Shown here one piece after another: positions 49,578-59,608 of a DNA stretch of 64,000 nt. Numbering within the stretch: the first letter of the stretch is position 1; each line of letters begins with the position of its first letter. The DNA lies in the NCBI GenBank assembly GCA_905202595.1, contig CAJKSP010000006.1, forward strand, positions 10,149 through 74,148, given 5' to 3'. The translations under genes and the position numbers were made by a program. The stretch is from an uncultured Sutterella sp. GTDB lineage: Bacteria > Pseudomonadota > Gammaproteobacteria > Burkholderiales > Burkholderiaceae_F. The notes under the pieces were generated by a model. That model worked only from the letters and a program-made list of their open reading frames with translations, ran no database searches and was not told where the DNA came from.

Positions 49578-50246
49578 CTAGCTCCTCGACTGACGCTCAA
49601 GGATGTTGAGGAATTCTTCGCTGAAGCCGTCCACGCGGCTCGAAATGCGGCCGACGCGGTTGTTGAAGTAGTTGTATGCGGCGACAGCCGGAATGGCGGC
49701 GAAGAGGCCGATGGCCGTGGCGATGAGCGCTTCGGCAATGCCCGGCGCTACGACGGCGAGGCTTGCGTTCTCGAGGTTGGCGAGGCCGGTGAAGGCGTTC
49801 ATGATGCCCCAGACCGTGCCGAAGAGGCCGATGTAGGGCGACGTGGAGCCGATCGAGGCCAGCAGCGGCAGGCCGCTTTCAAGGTGATCCATTTCGCGGG
49901 AGAAGACGGCGCGCATCGCGCGCGAGACGCCGTTGATGGTGTCGCCGGAGCTCTTCTGCTGCTTGATGAACTCGTTCATGCCGGCGGCGAAAATGCGCTC
50001 TGCCATGCCCGACGACTCGCGGCCGCGGTTGGCGCTTTCAAGAAGCTTCGTGAGCTCCGTGCCGCTCCAGAAGCGGCTCTCGAAGTCGAGCGTCTGGCGC
50101 TGCGCGCGGGAGACGGCGAAGAACTTGCGGAAGATGACGGTCCAGCTGAGGAGCGAAAGGAAGATGAGGATCGAGAGAACGATCTTCACCACGATGCTGG
50201 CGTTGGCGATGAGCGTCAGCAGAGAGAGGTCGGCGGCGGTATTCAT
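49578..50246 (-). CDS. tolQ: Tol-Pal system protein TolQ
   Basis: TolQ is the three-helix channel subunit of the Tol motor. The 222-residue protein has helices around 15-37, 125-150 and 160-185. The conserved region GLPLLASIGSTSPYIGLFGTVWGIMNAF and the third-helix segment APGIAEALIATAIGLFAAIPAV are clear. It is downstream of ybgC by 144 nt. Confidence 0.97.
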   Translation of the reverse strand: MNTAADLSLLTLIANASIVVKIVLSILIFLSLLSWTVIFRKFFAVSRAQRQTLDFESRFWSGTELTKLLESANRGRESSGMAERIFAAGMNEFIKQQKSSGDTINGVSRAMRAVFSREMDHLESGLPLLASIGSTSPYIGLFGTVWGIMNAFTGLANLENASLAVVAPGIAEALIATAIGLFAAIPAVAAYNYFNNRVGRISSRVDGFSEEFLNILERQSRS

Positions 50247-50390
50247 AGCGTTGCCTGTTGCGGTGCTTGAAATGGTGGCGTTCGAGAGATGGATGCTTGG
50301 CCGCTGGGCGGCGGCTGGTCTCGGATGAGTTTTTTGGGGGGGCTGCGGCGCACTGTCTGAGCGGGAGGCGTCATCAGGCGTCCAATCGCG

Positions 50391-50828
50391 TCAGCCTTCG
50401 TCGGCGCGGCCCGCCTGCTCGAAGGCTTTGACGGCCTCGTAGAGGTCGGGAGGCATCGGCGCCGGAGCCATGGTGCGCCGGCTCACAGCGCCCACGCGCA
50501 CCTCGCCTTCGGTGAGAAGCTCGCCGCCGCGCCAGACGTTCTGCTCGAAGACGATCGAAGCGCGGCCGACGTGCGTTGCACGGGTGCGCACCTCGAGATC
50601 GTCGTCAAGCTGCGCGCCCTTGCGGTAGCGGATGGAGACGGAGGCGGCGACGAAGATGAGGCCGTCAGGGTCGCTCAGCGCCGCCTGCTGCGAGACGCCG
50701 AGCCTGCGCAGCAGATCGGAGCGTGCGCGCTCCATGTACTTCAGATAGTTGCTGTGATAGACGATTCCGCCCGCATCGGTGTCTTCCCAATAGACGCGGA
50801 CCGGAAACCTGGCCGGTGATTCAATCAT
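50391..50828 (-). CDS. ybgC: Tol-Pal associated acyl-CoA thioesterase YbgC
   Basis: YbgC is a hotdog-fold thioesterase usually first in the tol-pal operon. From ATG 50828 it is 145 residues. The 4-hydroxybenzoyl-CoA thioesterase signature VYWEDTDAGGIVYHSNYLKY, with the catalytic Asp, is near the N-terminus, followed by MERARSDLLRRLG. An upstream ATG at 50876 would add 16 residues without family similarity; neither start has a clear ribosome-binding site. A TATACT (minus, 50883-50888) is a candidate -10 for this operon. Confidence 0.95.
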   Translation of the reverse strand: MIESPARFPVRVYWEDTDAGGIVYHSNYLKYMERARSDLLRRLGVSQQAALSDPDGLIFVAASVSIRYRKGAQLDDDLEVRTRATHVGRASIVFEQNVWRGGELLTEGEVRVGAVSRRTMAPAPMPPDLYEAVKAFEQAGRADEG

Positions 50829-50929
50829 GAGCTGATACGAAAGTGATGGCGCGCCGAACGGGCGCCTGGCGCGCATTCCCGTAGTATAGGTGGAACGGGC
50901 GAACGCCCCTTTGGCAAGGTGGAACGAAG

Positions 50930-53203
50930 GTGGATTCTAGGCGGTTTCGAAATGTTTCTGAGAAGCAGGCAGGCGGGCGGCCGCTGCGCCTGCTTCTGGC
51001 GCTCTCTGGCGGCGCGCTTCTGCTCTGCGGCGCGCTCGGGCTGGCGCTGCCGCCGGTCACCAACAGTCCTCGTCCGCTCGCCGAGTACGGCGAGCGCACG
51101 CTCTTTTCCGCCTTCAGCGGCACGAGTCCCAAAACGCTCGATCCGCAGCGATCCTATTCGACGGATGAGGCAGTCTTCGTCGCTTCGATCTGCGAGCCGC
51201 CTTATCAGTACGCCTATCTCGAGCGCCCCTATCGGCTGGAGCCCCGCGCAGCCGAGGCGGTGTCGCCGCCGGCGTATTTCGACCGCAGCGGACGCGAGCT
51301 GCCGTCCGATGCCGATCCGGCCGACATCGCCGAATCCCGCTACACGATCCGCCTCAAGGCCGATCTGCGCTATGCGCCGCATCCGGCCTTTGCCAAGGAT
51401 GCAGAAGGCAAGCCGCTCTATTTCCATTTGGATGAAAAGACGGCCCAGCAGGTGCACAGTCCGCTCGACCTTCCTGAGCGAGCGAGCCGCGCCGCGACGG
51501 CGGCGGACTTTGCCAACGGCATCCGCCGCATCGCGAGCCCTCAGGTTGTCAGCCCCATCTTCGGGACGATGTCGCACTGGATCATCGGACTAGACGAGTA
51601 CGGGCGCAGGATGGCCGAGCGCTGGCGCGAGAGGACCGCGGCGGGCACGCCGCCCGACGCCTATCTCGACCTCTGGGCGGAGCCGCTTCCGGGCGTCGTC
51701 GTGAAGGACGAGCGCACGCTCGTCATCCGCATCAAAGGCAAGTATCCGCAGTTCGCCTACTGGCTTGCGACGAGCTTCTTCTCGCCGGTGCCGGTGGAAG
51801 CGGAGAAGTTCTATGCGCAGCCTGCGCTGCGGGCGAACAACGTGTCGCTCGACACCTGGCCTGTCGGCACGGGCGCCTTTCAGATGTCGGTCTTTGAAGA
51901 GAACCGCCGTCATGAGATGACGAGGAATCCGCTCTTCCGCGAGGCCCGCTATCCCTGCCGCGGGGAGCCGGGCGATGCGCAGAAGGGGCTGCTCGCCGAC
52001 TGCGGCAAGCCGCTTCCCTTCGTCGACCGCGTCGTCTTCGATGCCGAGAAGGAGTCGGTGCCGCTGCAGACGAAGTTCCTGCAGGGCTATTACGACAGCC
52101 CCTACATTTCGAGCGTCGACACCGGACTCGGCTATCTGGTCGCCATGGAGGACGATCCGGAAAAGGCAGCGCTTTACAAGGAAAAGGCGCTGCAGTTCCC
52201 GCGCACGCTGCAGGCCGGGCTCTGGTATTTGGGCTTCAACTGGCTCGATCCCGTGATCGGCGGCGGCCGGACGCCGGAGGAGGCGCGCCGCGCGCGGCTG
52301 CTCCGGCAGGCGATTTCCATTGCGCTCGACTGGGAGGAAAGCATCGCCATCTTCCAGAAGAACCAGGGCATGCCGGCGCAGGGACCGATTCCGCCGGGGC
52401 TTTTCGGCTGGCGGGACGACGGCCCGACGGGCTTCAATCCCGTCGTCTATGACCGCGCGCCCGATGGACGGCGCGTGCGCAAGTCTCTCGACGAGGCGAA
52501 GCGCCTCATGGCCGAAGCGGGCTACCCGGGCGGACGCGACGCAAAGACCGGCAAGCCCCTCATTCTCAATTTCGACTATCAGAATGCCGCTCAGGGCAGC
52601 AAGGCTTATCTCGAGTGGTATCAGCGCCAGTTCGCCAAGCTCGGCATTCAGCTCGAAATTCGCGCGACGGACTACAACCGTTTTCAGGAAAAGATGGCCA
52701 AGGGCGCCGAGCAGATCTTCTTCTGGGGGTGGAGCGCCGACTATCCCGACGCTGAGAACTTCCTCTTCCTGTACTACGGACCGAACGGCAAAGTGAAGCA
52801 TGGAGGAGAAAACGCCGGCAACTACGAGAGCGCCGCCTACGATCGCGCCTTTGCCGCCATGCGCTACCTCGACGACGGCCCGCAAAAGCAGAAGCTCGTT
52901 GACGAAATGGTTTCGATTCTGCAGCAGGACGCGCCTGCAGCCTTCGGCTACTACCCGCCCGGCGCAGCGGCCTTTCAGTCCTGGGTCGGCAATGCCAAGC
53001 CCTCGGCCATGGTGAGAAACACGCTTGAATACATCAAGGTCGATCCGCAGAAGCGCCTGGCGCTCATTCAGGAATGGAACCGCCCGGTGCTCTGGCCGCT
53101 CGCGCTGATGGCTCTAGGCGCGGCGGCGCTTCTCTGGGGCGCCGTCGAGCTGCGGCGCGCCCGGCTTTCCTTGAGGCTGCGTCCGCGGCCCAAGGCCGAC
53201 TGA
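50930..53203 (+). CDS. Peptide-type ABC transporter substrate-binding protein with membrane segments at both ends
   Basis: A family-5 solute-binding protein (Dpp/Opp/nickel class), 757 residues from GTG 50930 (AAGGTGG upstream). The fold is recognisable by GTSPKTLDPQRSYSTDEAV, WPVGTGAFQMSVFEENRRHEM, RQAISIALDWEESIAIF and FFWGWSADYPDAENFLFLYY. Residues about 19-40 form a hydrophobic helix without a proper lipobox (LLLC). Unusually, a second helix (about 720-741) is followed by a basic tail (RRARLSLRLRPRPKAD). The protein may be inner-membrane anchored instead of free. The ligand cannot be deduced. First of four linked genes. Confidence 0.9.
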   Translation: MDSRRFRNVSEKQAGGRPLRLLLALSGGALLLCGALGLALPPVTNSPRPLAEYGERTLFSAFSGTSPKTLDPQRSYSTDEAVFVASICEPPYQYAYLERPYRLEPRAAEAVSPPAYFDRSGRELPSDADPADIAESRYTIRLKADLRYAPHPAFAKDAEGKPLYFHLDEKTAQQVHSPLDLPERASRAATAADFANGIRRIASPQVVSPIFGTMSHWIIGLDEYGRRMAERWRERTAAGTPPDAYLDLWAEPLPGVVVKDERTLVIRIKGKYPQFAYWLATSFFSPVPVEAEKFYAQPALRANNVSLDTWPVGTGAFQMSVFEENRRHEMTRNPLFREARYPCRGEPGDAQKGLLADCGKPLPFVDRVVFDAEKESVPLQTKFLQGYYDSPYISSVDTGLGYLVAMEDDPEKAALYKEKALQFPRTLQAGLWYLGFNWLDPVIGGGRTPEEARRARLLRQAISIALDWEESIAIFQKNQGMPAQGPIPPGLFGWRDDGPTGFNPVVYDRAPDGRRVRKSLDEAKRLMAEAGYPGGRDAKTGKPLILNFDYQNAAQGSKAYLEWYQRQFAKLGIQLEIRATDYNRFQEKMAKGAEQIFFWGWSADYPDAENFLFLYYGPNGKVKHGGENAGNYESAAYDRAFAAMRYLDDGPQKQKLVDEMVSILQQDAPAAFGYYPPGAAAFQSWVGNAKPSAMVRNTLEYIKVDPQKRLALIQEWNRPVLWPLALMALGAAALLWGAVELRRARLSLRLRPRPKAD

Positions 53204-53216
53204 GGAGAAGGACGGA

Positions 53217-54194
53217 ATGCTTCGCTATCTCATTCGACGCATCGCCTACGGCGTGCTGATTCTGCTCGGCGTGAACCTTCTCACCTTCGTGCTCTTCTTT
53301 GCCGTCAATACGCCGGACGACATGGCGCGTCTCAACTTGGGCGGCAAGCGCGTGACGGCCGAGGCCATTGAGGCGTGGAAGACGGCGCACGGGCTGGACA
53401 AGCCGCTCTTCTGGAACGGCGGCGCAGAGGGCGCGGCCAAGCTGACGGACACGGTCTTCATGGATAAGAGCCTGCCGCTGCTCGTCTTCGACTTCGGCCG
53501 CAGCGACGCCGGACGCGACATCGGACACGAAATCTCCACCCGCATGTGGCCGTCGCTGCTGCTGGCGGCGCCGACTTTCCTTCTCGGCGTGATTGCGATG
53601 GTGAGTCTTTCACTGCTGCTCGTGCTCTTTCGCGCGACAAAGGCCGAGAGCGTCGCCATCGGGCTCTGCGTCGTGCTGATGTCGATCTCGAGCCTCTTCT
53701 ACATCATCGTCGGACAGTGGCTCTTCGCGAAGGTGATGCGCCTCGTGCCGGTTTCGGGCTGGGCGGACGGTCCGCAGTGCCTCGTCTTTCTGCTGCTCCC
53801 CATTGCAATCGGACTCCTTTCCCGCGCAGGCAGCGACACGCTGCTCTATCGGGCGATGTTTCTCGAGGAGACGGAAAAAGACTACGTGCGCACGGCGCGC
53901 TCGAAGGGAATTTCCGATCTGCGGGTGCTCTTCGGGCATGTGCTCCGGAATGCATCGCTGCCCATCATCACGTCGACGGTGGCCGTGATTCCGATGCTCT
54001 TCATGGGGTCTCTCATCATGGAGAGCTTCTTCGGAATCCCCGGCCTCGGGAGCTATACGATCGATGCGCTCAATGCGCAGGACTTCTCCATTGTGCGCAC
54101 GATGGTCTTCCTCGGAACCGTCGCGTATATTGCGGGGCTCATCGCGACGGACTTCGTCTATGCCGTCGCCGATCCGAGAATCCGCTTGGAGTGA
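53217..54194 (+). CDS. Peptide-type ABC transporter permease (DppB-like)
   Basis: A 325-residue inner-membrane permease with about six helices, starting MLRYLIRRIAYGVLILLGVN as is typical of DppB/OppB. The coupling-helix EAA-type region is DYVRTARSKGISDLRVLFGHVLRNASLP, followed by GSLIMESFFGIPGLGSYTIDAL. It lies 13 nt after the substrate-binding protein gene and pairs with the permease at 54258-55877. Confidence 0.93.
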   Translation: MLRYLIRRIAYGVLILLGVNLLTFVLFFAVNTPDDMARLNLGGKRVTAEAIEAWKTAHGLDKPLFWNGGAEGAAKLTDTVFMDKSLPLLVFDFGRSDAGRDIGHEISTRMWPSLLLAAPTFLLGVIAMVSLSLLLVLFRATKAESVAIGLCVVLMSISSLFYIIVGQWLFAKVMRLVPVSGWADGPQCLVFLLLPIAIGLLSRAGSDTLLYRAMFLEETEKDYVRTARSKGISDLRVLFGHVLRNASLPIITSTVAVIPMLFMGSLIMESFFGIPGLGSYTIDALNAQDFSIVRTMVFLGTVAYIAGLIATDFVYAVADPRIRLE

Positions 54195-54257
54195 GGCCGA
54201 TCGAGGGCGCTTGTCAGCGCGCCGGCCCCGCACCCATCAACGCTATTTTTCTTGCCG

Positions 54258-55877
54258 ATGCAGTTCGTCTTTCTGCCGACCGACGCCGTTCTCTGGGCGA
54301 TCGTCCTCTGTCTTGCCTTTGCTTGGCGCCATGTGCGCCGCACGCCGGCGCTGCGCGCGCGATGGGCGCGCGTGTTTGAGAACGGCGCTGCCGGCGCTTC
54401 TGCGATGGTCCTCGTCTTCTTCATCGCCATTGCGGCGCTTGACTCTGTGCATTGGCGCGCCGCGCTGCCGCCGGCGCCGGGCGCGACGACTGAAGCTTAT
54501 TCGCCCGTGGTGACGTCGGGACTCGATGCGCTCGTCTCGTCGATCGGCGCGGCAGGGCGCGAGCGAAGCTACTCGGCGCCCTTTGCCGTGAAGGCGTTCG
54601 ACAAGACGACGGAGATCGTCGACGGCAAGGCCGTTCGCCTTCATGCGCCGCTCGAGCATGCCGGCAAGAGCGTTTCGCCCTACGGCACCCCGGCGACGGC
54701 CGTCGTGAAGAAGACGCTCATTGCCGCGATTGCAGGCGGCGTATTCGCCGTCTTCGCCTGGATCCTGACGGGGGCGCTGCTGGCGCGGCGGCGGGGCCTT
54801 TCCTTTCAGGACGGCATGGCGGCGCTTGCGAATCGCGACGGACGCTTTCCGTGGCGCTCGGCCATGGGCGCCGGCACCGTGCTGTGGCTGCTGGTCGTCT
54901 GGGTTGCGCTCGTCTGGCCCGACTGGCACATCTTCGGGACGGACGCCGTCGGCAACGACGTGCTGTATGAGGCGCTCAAGAGCGTGAGGACGGCCATTGT
55001 CATCGGCACGCTTGCAACGCTGGCGACGCTGCCCTTTGCGCTGCTGCTCGGCATTGCCGCCGGCTATTTCCGCGGCTGGGTCGACGACGTCATTCAGTAC
55101 GTCTATACGACGATCTCGTCGATACCGAGCGTGCTCCTCATCGCCGCTTCCGTTCTCATGGTGACGGTCTTTTTGGACAAGCATCCGGACTACTACCAGA
55201 CGAGCCTCGAGCGGGCAGACCTGAAGCTCTTTCTGCTCGCCGTCATCATCGGCATGACGGGGTGGTCGACGCTCGCGCGGCTGCTGCGCGCCGAAACGAT
55301 GAAGATCTCCACGCTCGACTACGTTCGCGCCGCGAAGGCGCTCGGCGTGTCGAGCTTTCAGATCATGCGCCGGCATGTGCTGCCGAACGTGCTTCACATC
55401 GTTCTGATCGTGACGGTGCTCGACTTTTCCGGCATCGTGCTCTACGAGGCCGTGCTCTCCTACGTCGGCGTGGGCGTCGATCCGGCGATGCACTCCTTCG
55501 GCACGCTCATCAATGCGGCGAGAAGCGAGCTCTCGCGCTCGCCCATGGTGTGGTGGAATCTGGCGGCGAGCTTCTGCTTTCTGCTCGCGATCGTGCTGCC
55601 GGCAAATCTCTTTGCGGCGGCAGTGCGCGATGCCTTTGATCCGAGAGCGGCGGCGGCCGGTGCAGTGAAGCGGCTTTTCGGACGCGTGCCGCCGGCGGCG
55701 CCAGAAGAGTGCGAAGCGGCAGAGGACGAATCCGAAGGGCGGGCCGGCGCGGAAGTGCTGCAGGCGCCGAAGGCCGGCTCAGAGCCTGCGGCCGAGCGTT
55801 CCGACGGGCCTTCTCCGCGGCGCGGCCGCGGGAGCCGAGGCGGCCAGTCCGCCAAGAGGCGGCGGAGCGCCCGCTAG
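54258..55877 (+). CDS. Peptide-type ABC transporter permease (DppC-like) with long N- and C-terminal extensions
   Basis: The 539-residue protein (ATG 54258; TTG at 54252 also possible; no clear ribosome-binding site) is much longer than DppC (about 300). The permease core is about residues 225-455, with HIFGTDAVGNDVLYEALKSV, the EAA region DYVRAAKALGVSSFQIMRRHVLPNV and VLSYVGVGVDPAMHSFGTLI. The N-terminal 220 residues add about four hydrophobic helices and a periplasmic stretch. The last 85 residues are acidic then Arg/Ser/Gly rich. This organisation resembles YejE-like permeases in having inserted N-terminal sequence, but identity with YejE was not established. Confidence 0.88.
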   Translation: MQFVFLPTDAVLWAIVLCLAFAWRHVRRTPALRARWARVFENGAAGASAMVLVFFIAIAALDSVHWRAALPPAPGATTEAYSPVVTSGLDALVSSIGAAGRERSYSAPFAVKAFDKTTEIVDGKAVRLHAPLEHAGKSVSPYGTPATAVVKKTLIAAIAGGVFAVFAWILTGALLARRRGLSFQDGMAALANRDGRFPWRSAMGAGTVLWLLVVWVALVWPDWHIFGTDAVGNDVLYEALKSVRTAIVIGTLATLATLPFALLLGIAAGYFRGWVDDVIQYVYTTISSIPSVLLIAASVLMVTVFLDKHPDYYQTSLERADLKLFLLAVIIGMTGWSTLARLLRAETMKISTLDYVRAAKALGVSSFQIMRRHVLPNVLHIVLIVTVLDFSGIVLYEAVLSYVGVGVDPAMHSFGTLINAARSELSRSPMVWWNLAASFCFLLAIVLPANLFAAAVRDAFDPRAAAAGAVKRLFGRVPPAAPEECEAAEDESEGRAGAEVLQAPKAGSEPAAERSDGPSPRRGRGSRGGQSAKRRRSAR

Positions 55878-55928
55878 CGCGAAGCGGCTGAAGCGCAATC
55901 ACTCACAAGAAGGAGGCGAAGGACAGAC

Positions 55929-57839
55929 ATGACTGCAGCGCAGCACCAGCAGGGCGCAGAAGCGGCCCCGCTTCTCGAGGTGCGCGGCCTCTCGATCGAG
56001 ATCGCCGCGCCTGAAGGGCTTCTTCATCCGGTGAACAACGTCTCCTTTTCGCTTCGCGAGGGAGAGGCTTTGGCGCTGGTCGGCGAATCCGGCTGCGGCA
56101 AGAGCCTGACGGCCATGGCTGTCATGCGGCTGCTGCCGCGTGCAGCGCGCGTCTCGGCGGGCGAAATTTGGCTTGCGGGCCGAGAGCTTCTGTCCATGAC
56201 CGAAGAGGAGATGCGCGCCGTGCGCGGCGCCGGCGCCGCTGTGGTCTTTCAGGAGCCGGCGACGAGCTTCAATCCCGTCATGACGGTGGGCGCGCAGGTG
56301 GTGGAGATGATCCGCGCGCACCGCTCGGCGTCCGAGAAGGAAGCGGCCGAAGAGGCGCGCTACTGGTTCGGGCGCGCCGGCATTCCGGATCCGGCGCGCT
56401 GCTTTGCCGCCTATCCGCACGAGCTTTCGGGCGGCCTCAAGCAGCGCGCCATGATTGCCATGGCGCTTTCTGCGCATCCGAAGGTCATCATCGCCGATGA
56501 GCCGACGACGGCGCTGGACGCCGTCGTGCAGGCGCAGATCCTGCAGCTTCTGCAGCGGCTTCGCGAAGAGGAGCGGCTGACGCTGCTTCTCATTACGCAC
56601 GATCTGTCGCTGCTGCCGCAGACGGTCGACCGCATTGCGCTCATGTACGCAGGCTCGATTGCGGAAGAGGCGCAGGTGGAGGCGTTCTTCCGTTCGCCCC
56701 GCCATCCGTATGCGCGCGCGCTGCTTGCGGCCGTGCCGACGAAGGCTTCCCGAGGCCGGTCGTCTCTGCAGGCCATTGAGGGGCTGGTGCCGAAGCTCTC
56801 GAGCAAGCCCCGCGCCTGCGCCTTTGCGCCGCGCTGCCGCCTCGCGAAGCCGATCTGCTTCAAGCGCCGGCCGCCCGAACGTCTGGTCGGAAGCGGCGAG
56901 CCGCCGCACCGCGTCTTCTGCTTTTACGCGGACGAGCCGCAGCCGTTCTGCGAGGCTGAGCGCCGCGCGGCGGAGCCGCCCAAAGCGGGCGAAGCGCAGG
57001 CGCCGGCGCTCTCCATAGAGGGCCTCTCCGTCATGCTGCCGCCGTCGGGCGTCTGGCGCCGCCGGCCGGGCCGAACGCTGGTCAACGGCGTGACGCTTTC
57101 CGTTGCGCGGGGCGAAACGCTTGCGCTCGTCGGCGGTTCCGGCTGCGGAAAGACCACGACGGCCATGGCGGCGCTGGGTCTGCTGCCGGCAGGCCTGCGC
57201 GCCGTCGGCGCCATTCGGGCGGCGGGTTCTTCCTTTGCAGCCGGCGGCGCGCGTTCGGACGCCTTCCGCAAAGCCGTGCAGGTCATCTTTCAGGATCCCT
57301 TCTCGTCGCTCGATCCCCGCATGACGGTGAGGGAAGTTTTAGGCGAAGCGCTTGCAGCGCTGATGCCGGAGCTCGACGCTGCGGCGCGCGAAGCGCGCTC
57401 GCTCGCGCTTCTGAAGGAGACGGGGCTGCCGCCCGAGGCGATGGGCCGCTATCCGCATGAGTTTTCCGGAGGCCAGCGGCAGCGCATCGCCATAGCGCGT
57501 GCGCTCGCAGGCGAGCCTCAGGTCATCATCTGCGATGAGCCCACTTCGGCGCTGGATGTGTCCGTGCAGGCGCAGGTGCTCAATCTGCTCAAGCGCCTGC
57601 AGCGCGAGCGGGGTCTCTCGTACCTGCTGATCACGCACAACTTCGGCGTCGTTGCCTTTGCGGCGGACCGCATCGCCGTGATGGATGCGGGCTGTGTGGC
57701 GGAGGTCGGCTCTGCCGAAGAGATCCTCGAGCGGCCGAAGTCGCCGGCGGCGCAGGCGCTTCTCGCGAGCGTGCCGGCGCTGCCCGACGAAGCGCTGAGG
57801 GCGCTTCAGTCGGCAAAGAGCGAATCTGCGGCGGGATAG
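55929..57839 (+). CDS. Fused double ATP-binding protein of peptide-type ABC transporter (DppD-DppF fusion)
   Basis: The 636-residue protein has two full nucleotide-binding domains. First: Walker [15 protein letters not shown] (about 55), signature [14 protein letters not shown], Walker [13 protein letters not shown]. Second: Walker [15 protein letters not shown] (about 400), signature [15 protein letters not shown], Walker [13 protein letters not shown]. The oligopeptide-specific C-terminal extension with Cys residues ([15 protein letters not shown]) follows domain 1. One polypeptide thus replaces the usual DppD and DppF pair, as in YejF. The last 34 nt overlap ruvB on the other strand. Confidence 0.95.
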   Translation: MTAAQHQQGAEAAPLLEVRGLSIEIAAPEGLLHPVNNVSFSLREGEALALVGESGCGKSLTAMAVMRLLPRAARVSAGEIWLAGRELLSMTEEEMRAVRGAGAAVVFQEPATSFNPVMTVGAQVVEMIRAHRSASEKEAAEEARYWFGRAGIPDPARCFAAYPHELSGGLKQRAMIAMALSAHPKVIIADEPTTALDAVVQAQILQLLQRLREEERLTLLLITHDLSLLPQTVDRIALMYAGSIAEEAQVEAFFRSPRHPYARALLAAVPTKASRGRSSLQAIEGLVPKLSSKPRACAFAPRCRLAKPICFKRRPPERLVGSGEPPHRVFCFYADEPQPFCEAERRAAEPPKAGEAQAPALSIEGLSVMLPPSGVWRRRPGRTLVNGVTLSVARGETLALVGGSGCGKTTTAMAALGLLPAGLRAVGAIRAAGSSFAAGGARSDAFRKAVQVIFQDPFSSLDPRMTVREVLGEALAALMPELDAAAREARSLALLKETGLPPEAMGRYPHEFSGGQRQRIAIARALAGEPQVIICDEPTSALDVSVQAQVLNLLKRLQRERGLSYLLITHNFGVVAFAADRIAVMDAGCVAEVGSAEEILERPKSPAAQALLASVPALPDEALRALQSAKSESAAG

Positions 57840-58879
57840 GCGGCAGCTGACGGCACCGGGGGCTGCAGGCCGAAGTGCGTCCACGAAAGCGGCGCCGCGA
57901 CGCGGCCGCGCGGCGTGCGCTGCAGAAAGCCCTGCTGAATGAGGTAGGGCTCGACGACGTCTTCGAGCGTGTCGCGGTCTTCTCCGATGGCGGCGGCGAG
58001 GTTGTCGATGCCGACGGGGCCGCCGGAGAACTTTTCAATGATCGTGAGCAGGAACTTGCGGTCGATCTGATCAAGCCCCACGGGGTCGACGCCGAGAAGC
58101 GTCAGCGCGCCTTCTGCGACTTCGGCCGTGATGACGCCGTCGTGCTTCACTTCGGCGTAGTCGCGCACGCGGCGCAGCAGCCGGTTGGCGACGCGCGGCG
58201 TGCCGCGGCTGCGGCGCGCAATCTCCTGGGCGCCGCCGTCGTCGATGGCGACGCTGAGAAGGCGCGCCGAGCGGCGCACGATCGTCGCGAGCTCGGCGGG
58301 CGTATAGAACTGGAGCTGATTGACGATGCCGAAGCGCGCGCGAAGCGGGTTCGTGAGCGAGCCCGCGCGCGTCGTCGCGCCGATGAGCGTGAAGGGCGGC
58401 AGGTCGAGCTTGATCGAGCGCGCAGCCGGCCCTTCGCCGATCATGATGTCGATCTGGTAGTCCTCGAGCGCCGGATAGAGGATTTCCTCCACGACGGGCG
58501 AGAGGCGGTGGATCTCGTCGATGAAGAGGACGTCGTTCTTCGAGAGGTTCGTCAGAATGGCGGCGAGGTCGCCGGGGCGCTCGAGCACCGGGCCGGAGGT
58601 CTGGCGCAGATTCACGCCCATTTCGGCCGCGACGATGTGCGCGAGCGTCGTCTTCCCGAGGCCCGGCGGCCCGAAGAGGAGCAGATGGTCGAGCGGCTCG
58701 CCGCGGCGCTTGGCCGCCTCAATGAAGATTTGAAGCTGCTCGCGGACGGCCTTCTGGCCGACATAGTCGGCGAGCCGCGTCGGCCGCAGGGCGCGGTCGA
58801 CGTTTTCTTCATTGGGACTTTGCGAGGCGCCGGCGATGAGGCGGGGCTCGCCGGCGGCATCTTCGGACTGGACGCTCAT
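57806..58879 (-). CDS. ruvB: Holliday junction branch migration ATPase RuvB
   Basis: RuvB is the hexameric motor that drives Holliday junction migration with RuvA. The 357-residue AAA+ protein begins with the family region [18 protein letters not shown]. Walker A is [19 protein letters not shown] (about 68), Walker [17 protein letters not shown], sensor 1 [19 protein letters not shown]. The C-terminal winged-helix ends QRTPRGRVA. It is the last gene of ffh-ruvC-ruvA-ruvB, and its end overlaps the ABC ATPase gene tail to tail. Confidence 0.98.
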   Translation of the reverse strand: MSVQSEDAAGEPRLIAGASQSPNEENVDRALRPTRLADYVGQKAVREQLQIFIEAAKRRGEPLDHLLLFGPPGLGKTTLAHIVAAEMGVNLRQTSGPVLERPGDLAAILTNLSKNDVLFIDEIHRLSPVVEEILYPALEDYQIDIMIGEGPAARSIKLDLPPFTLIGATTRAGSLTNPLRARFGIVNQLQFYTPAELATIVRRSARLLSVAIDDGGAQEIARRSRGTPRVANRLLRRVRDYAEVKHDGVITAEVAEGALTLLGVDPVGLDQIDRKFLLTIIEKFSGGPVGIDNLAAAIGEDRDTLEDVVEPYLIQQGFLQRTPRGRVAAPLSWTHFGLQPPVPSAAAYPAADSLFAD

Positions 58880-58969
58880 GAGACGAAACGAAAGCGGAGA
58901 GAGGGATCAGACGAAGAAAAAAGACTTCGCGCCAAGCATAGCGAAAGCCGCGGCGGGCCGTGCGGAGCT

Positions 58970-59560
58970 TCAGCGCGAGAGCGTCTTGAGCGCGAGCCGG
59001 ATGCCCTCCGAAACAGCGATGCCGGCAGGGAGCTTCTTCACGGCGGCAAGCGCCTCCCGCTCGGAGTAGCCGAGCGCGGCGAGCGCGCTCACGATGTCGG
59101 CTCGGGCGCCGGCATCGGCGGCCTGGCCGTCGCCGTCCGCCGATGCGGCGAGCTCCGCCCCGGCGAGCTTGCCCTTCAGCTCGAGAACGAGTCTTTCGGC
59201 GATCTTCTTCCCGATGCCGGGGATGCGCGTGAGGAGTCCTGCTTCGCCCGATTCCACGGCGCCGGCGAGCTGCTCGACGGAAAGCCCGGAGAGCACGGCG
59301 AGCGCAATTCTCGGGCCGACGCCCGAAATGCGGATGAGCGCGCGGAAGGCAAGCCGCTCCGCTGCCGTCGAGAACCCGTAGAGCAGCATGGCGTCCTCGC
59401 GCACGACGAAGTGCGTGAGGAGCGTCACTTCAGCGCCTTCCGGCGGCAGATTGCAAAAGGTCGACATCGGCACGTCGATTTCGTAGCCGACGCCGCCGAC
59501 GTCGACGAGGATCTGCGGGGGCTGCTTCTCGATGAGCTTGCCGTGAATGCGGCCGATCAT
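58970..59560 (-). CDS. ruvA: Holliday junction DNA-binding protein RuvA
   Basis: RuvA tetramers hold the four-way junction and recruit RuvB. The 196-residue protein begins [20 protein letters not shown]. It has the helix-hairpin-helix motifs ([19 protein letters not shown] and [19 protein letters not shown]) and a C-terminal RuvB-binding helical domain ([17 protein letters not shown]). It lies between ruvC and ruvB with gaps of 48 and 90 nt. Confidence 0.98.
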   Translation of the reverse strand: MIGRIHGKLIEKQPPQILVDVGGVGYEIDVPMSTFCNLPPEGAEVTLLTHFVVREDAMLLYGFSTAAERLAFRALIRISGVGPRIALAVLSGLSVEQLAGAVESGEAGLLTRIPGIGKKIAERLVLELKGKLAGAELAASADGDGQAADAGARADIVSALAALGYSEREALAAVKKLPAGIAVSEGIRLALKTLSR

Positions 59561-59608
59561 GGCTGGTGTGTCCTGAAAGTAGAAGAGAAGGGCGCGTTCG
59601 GGAGGCGG

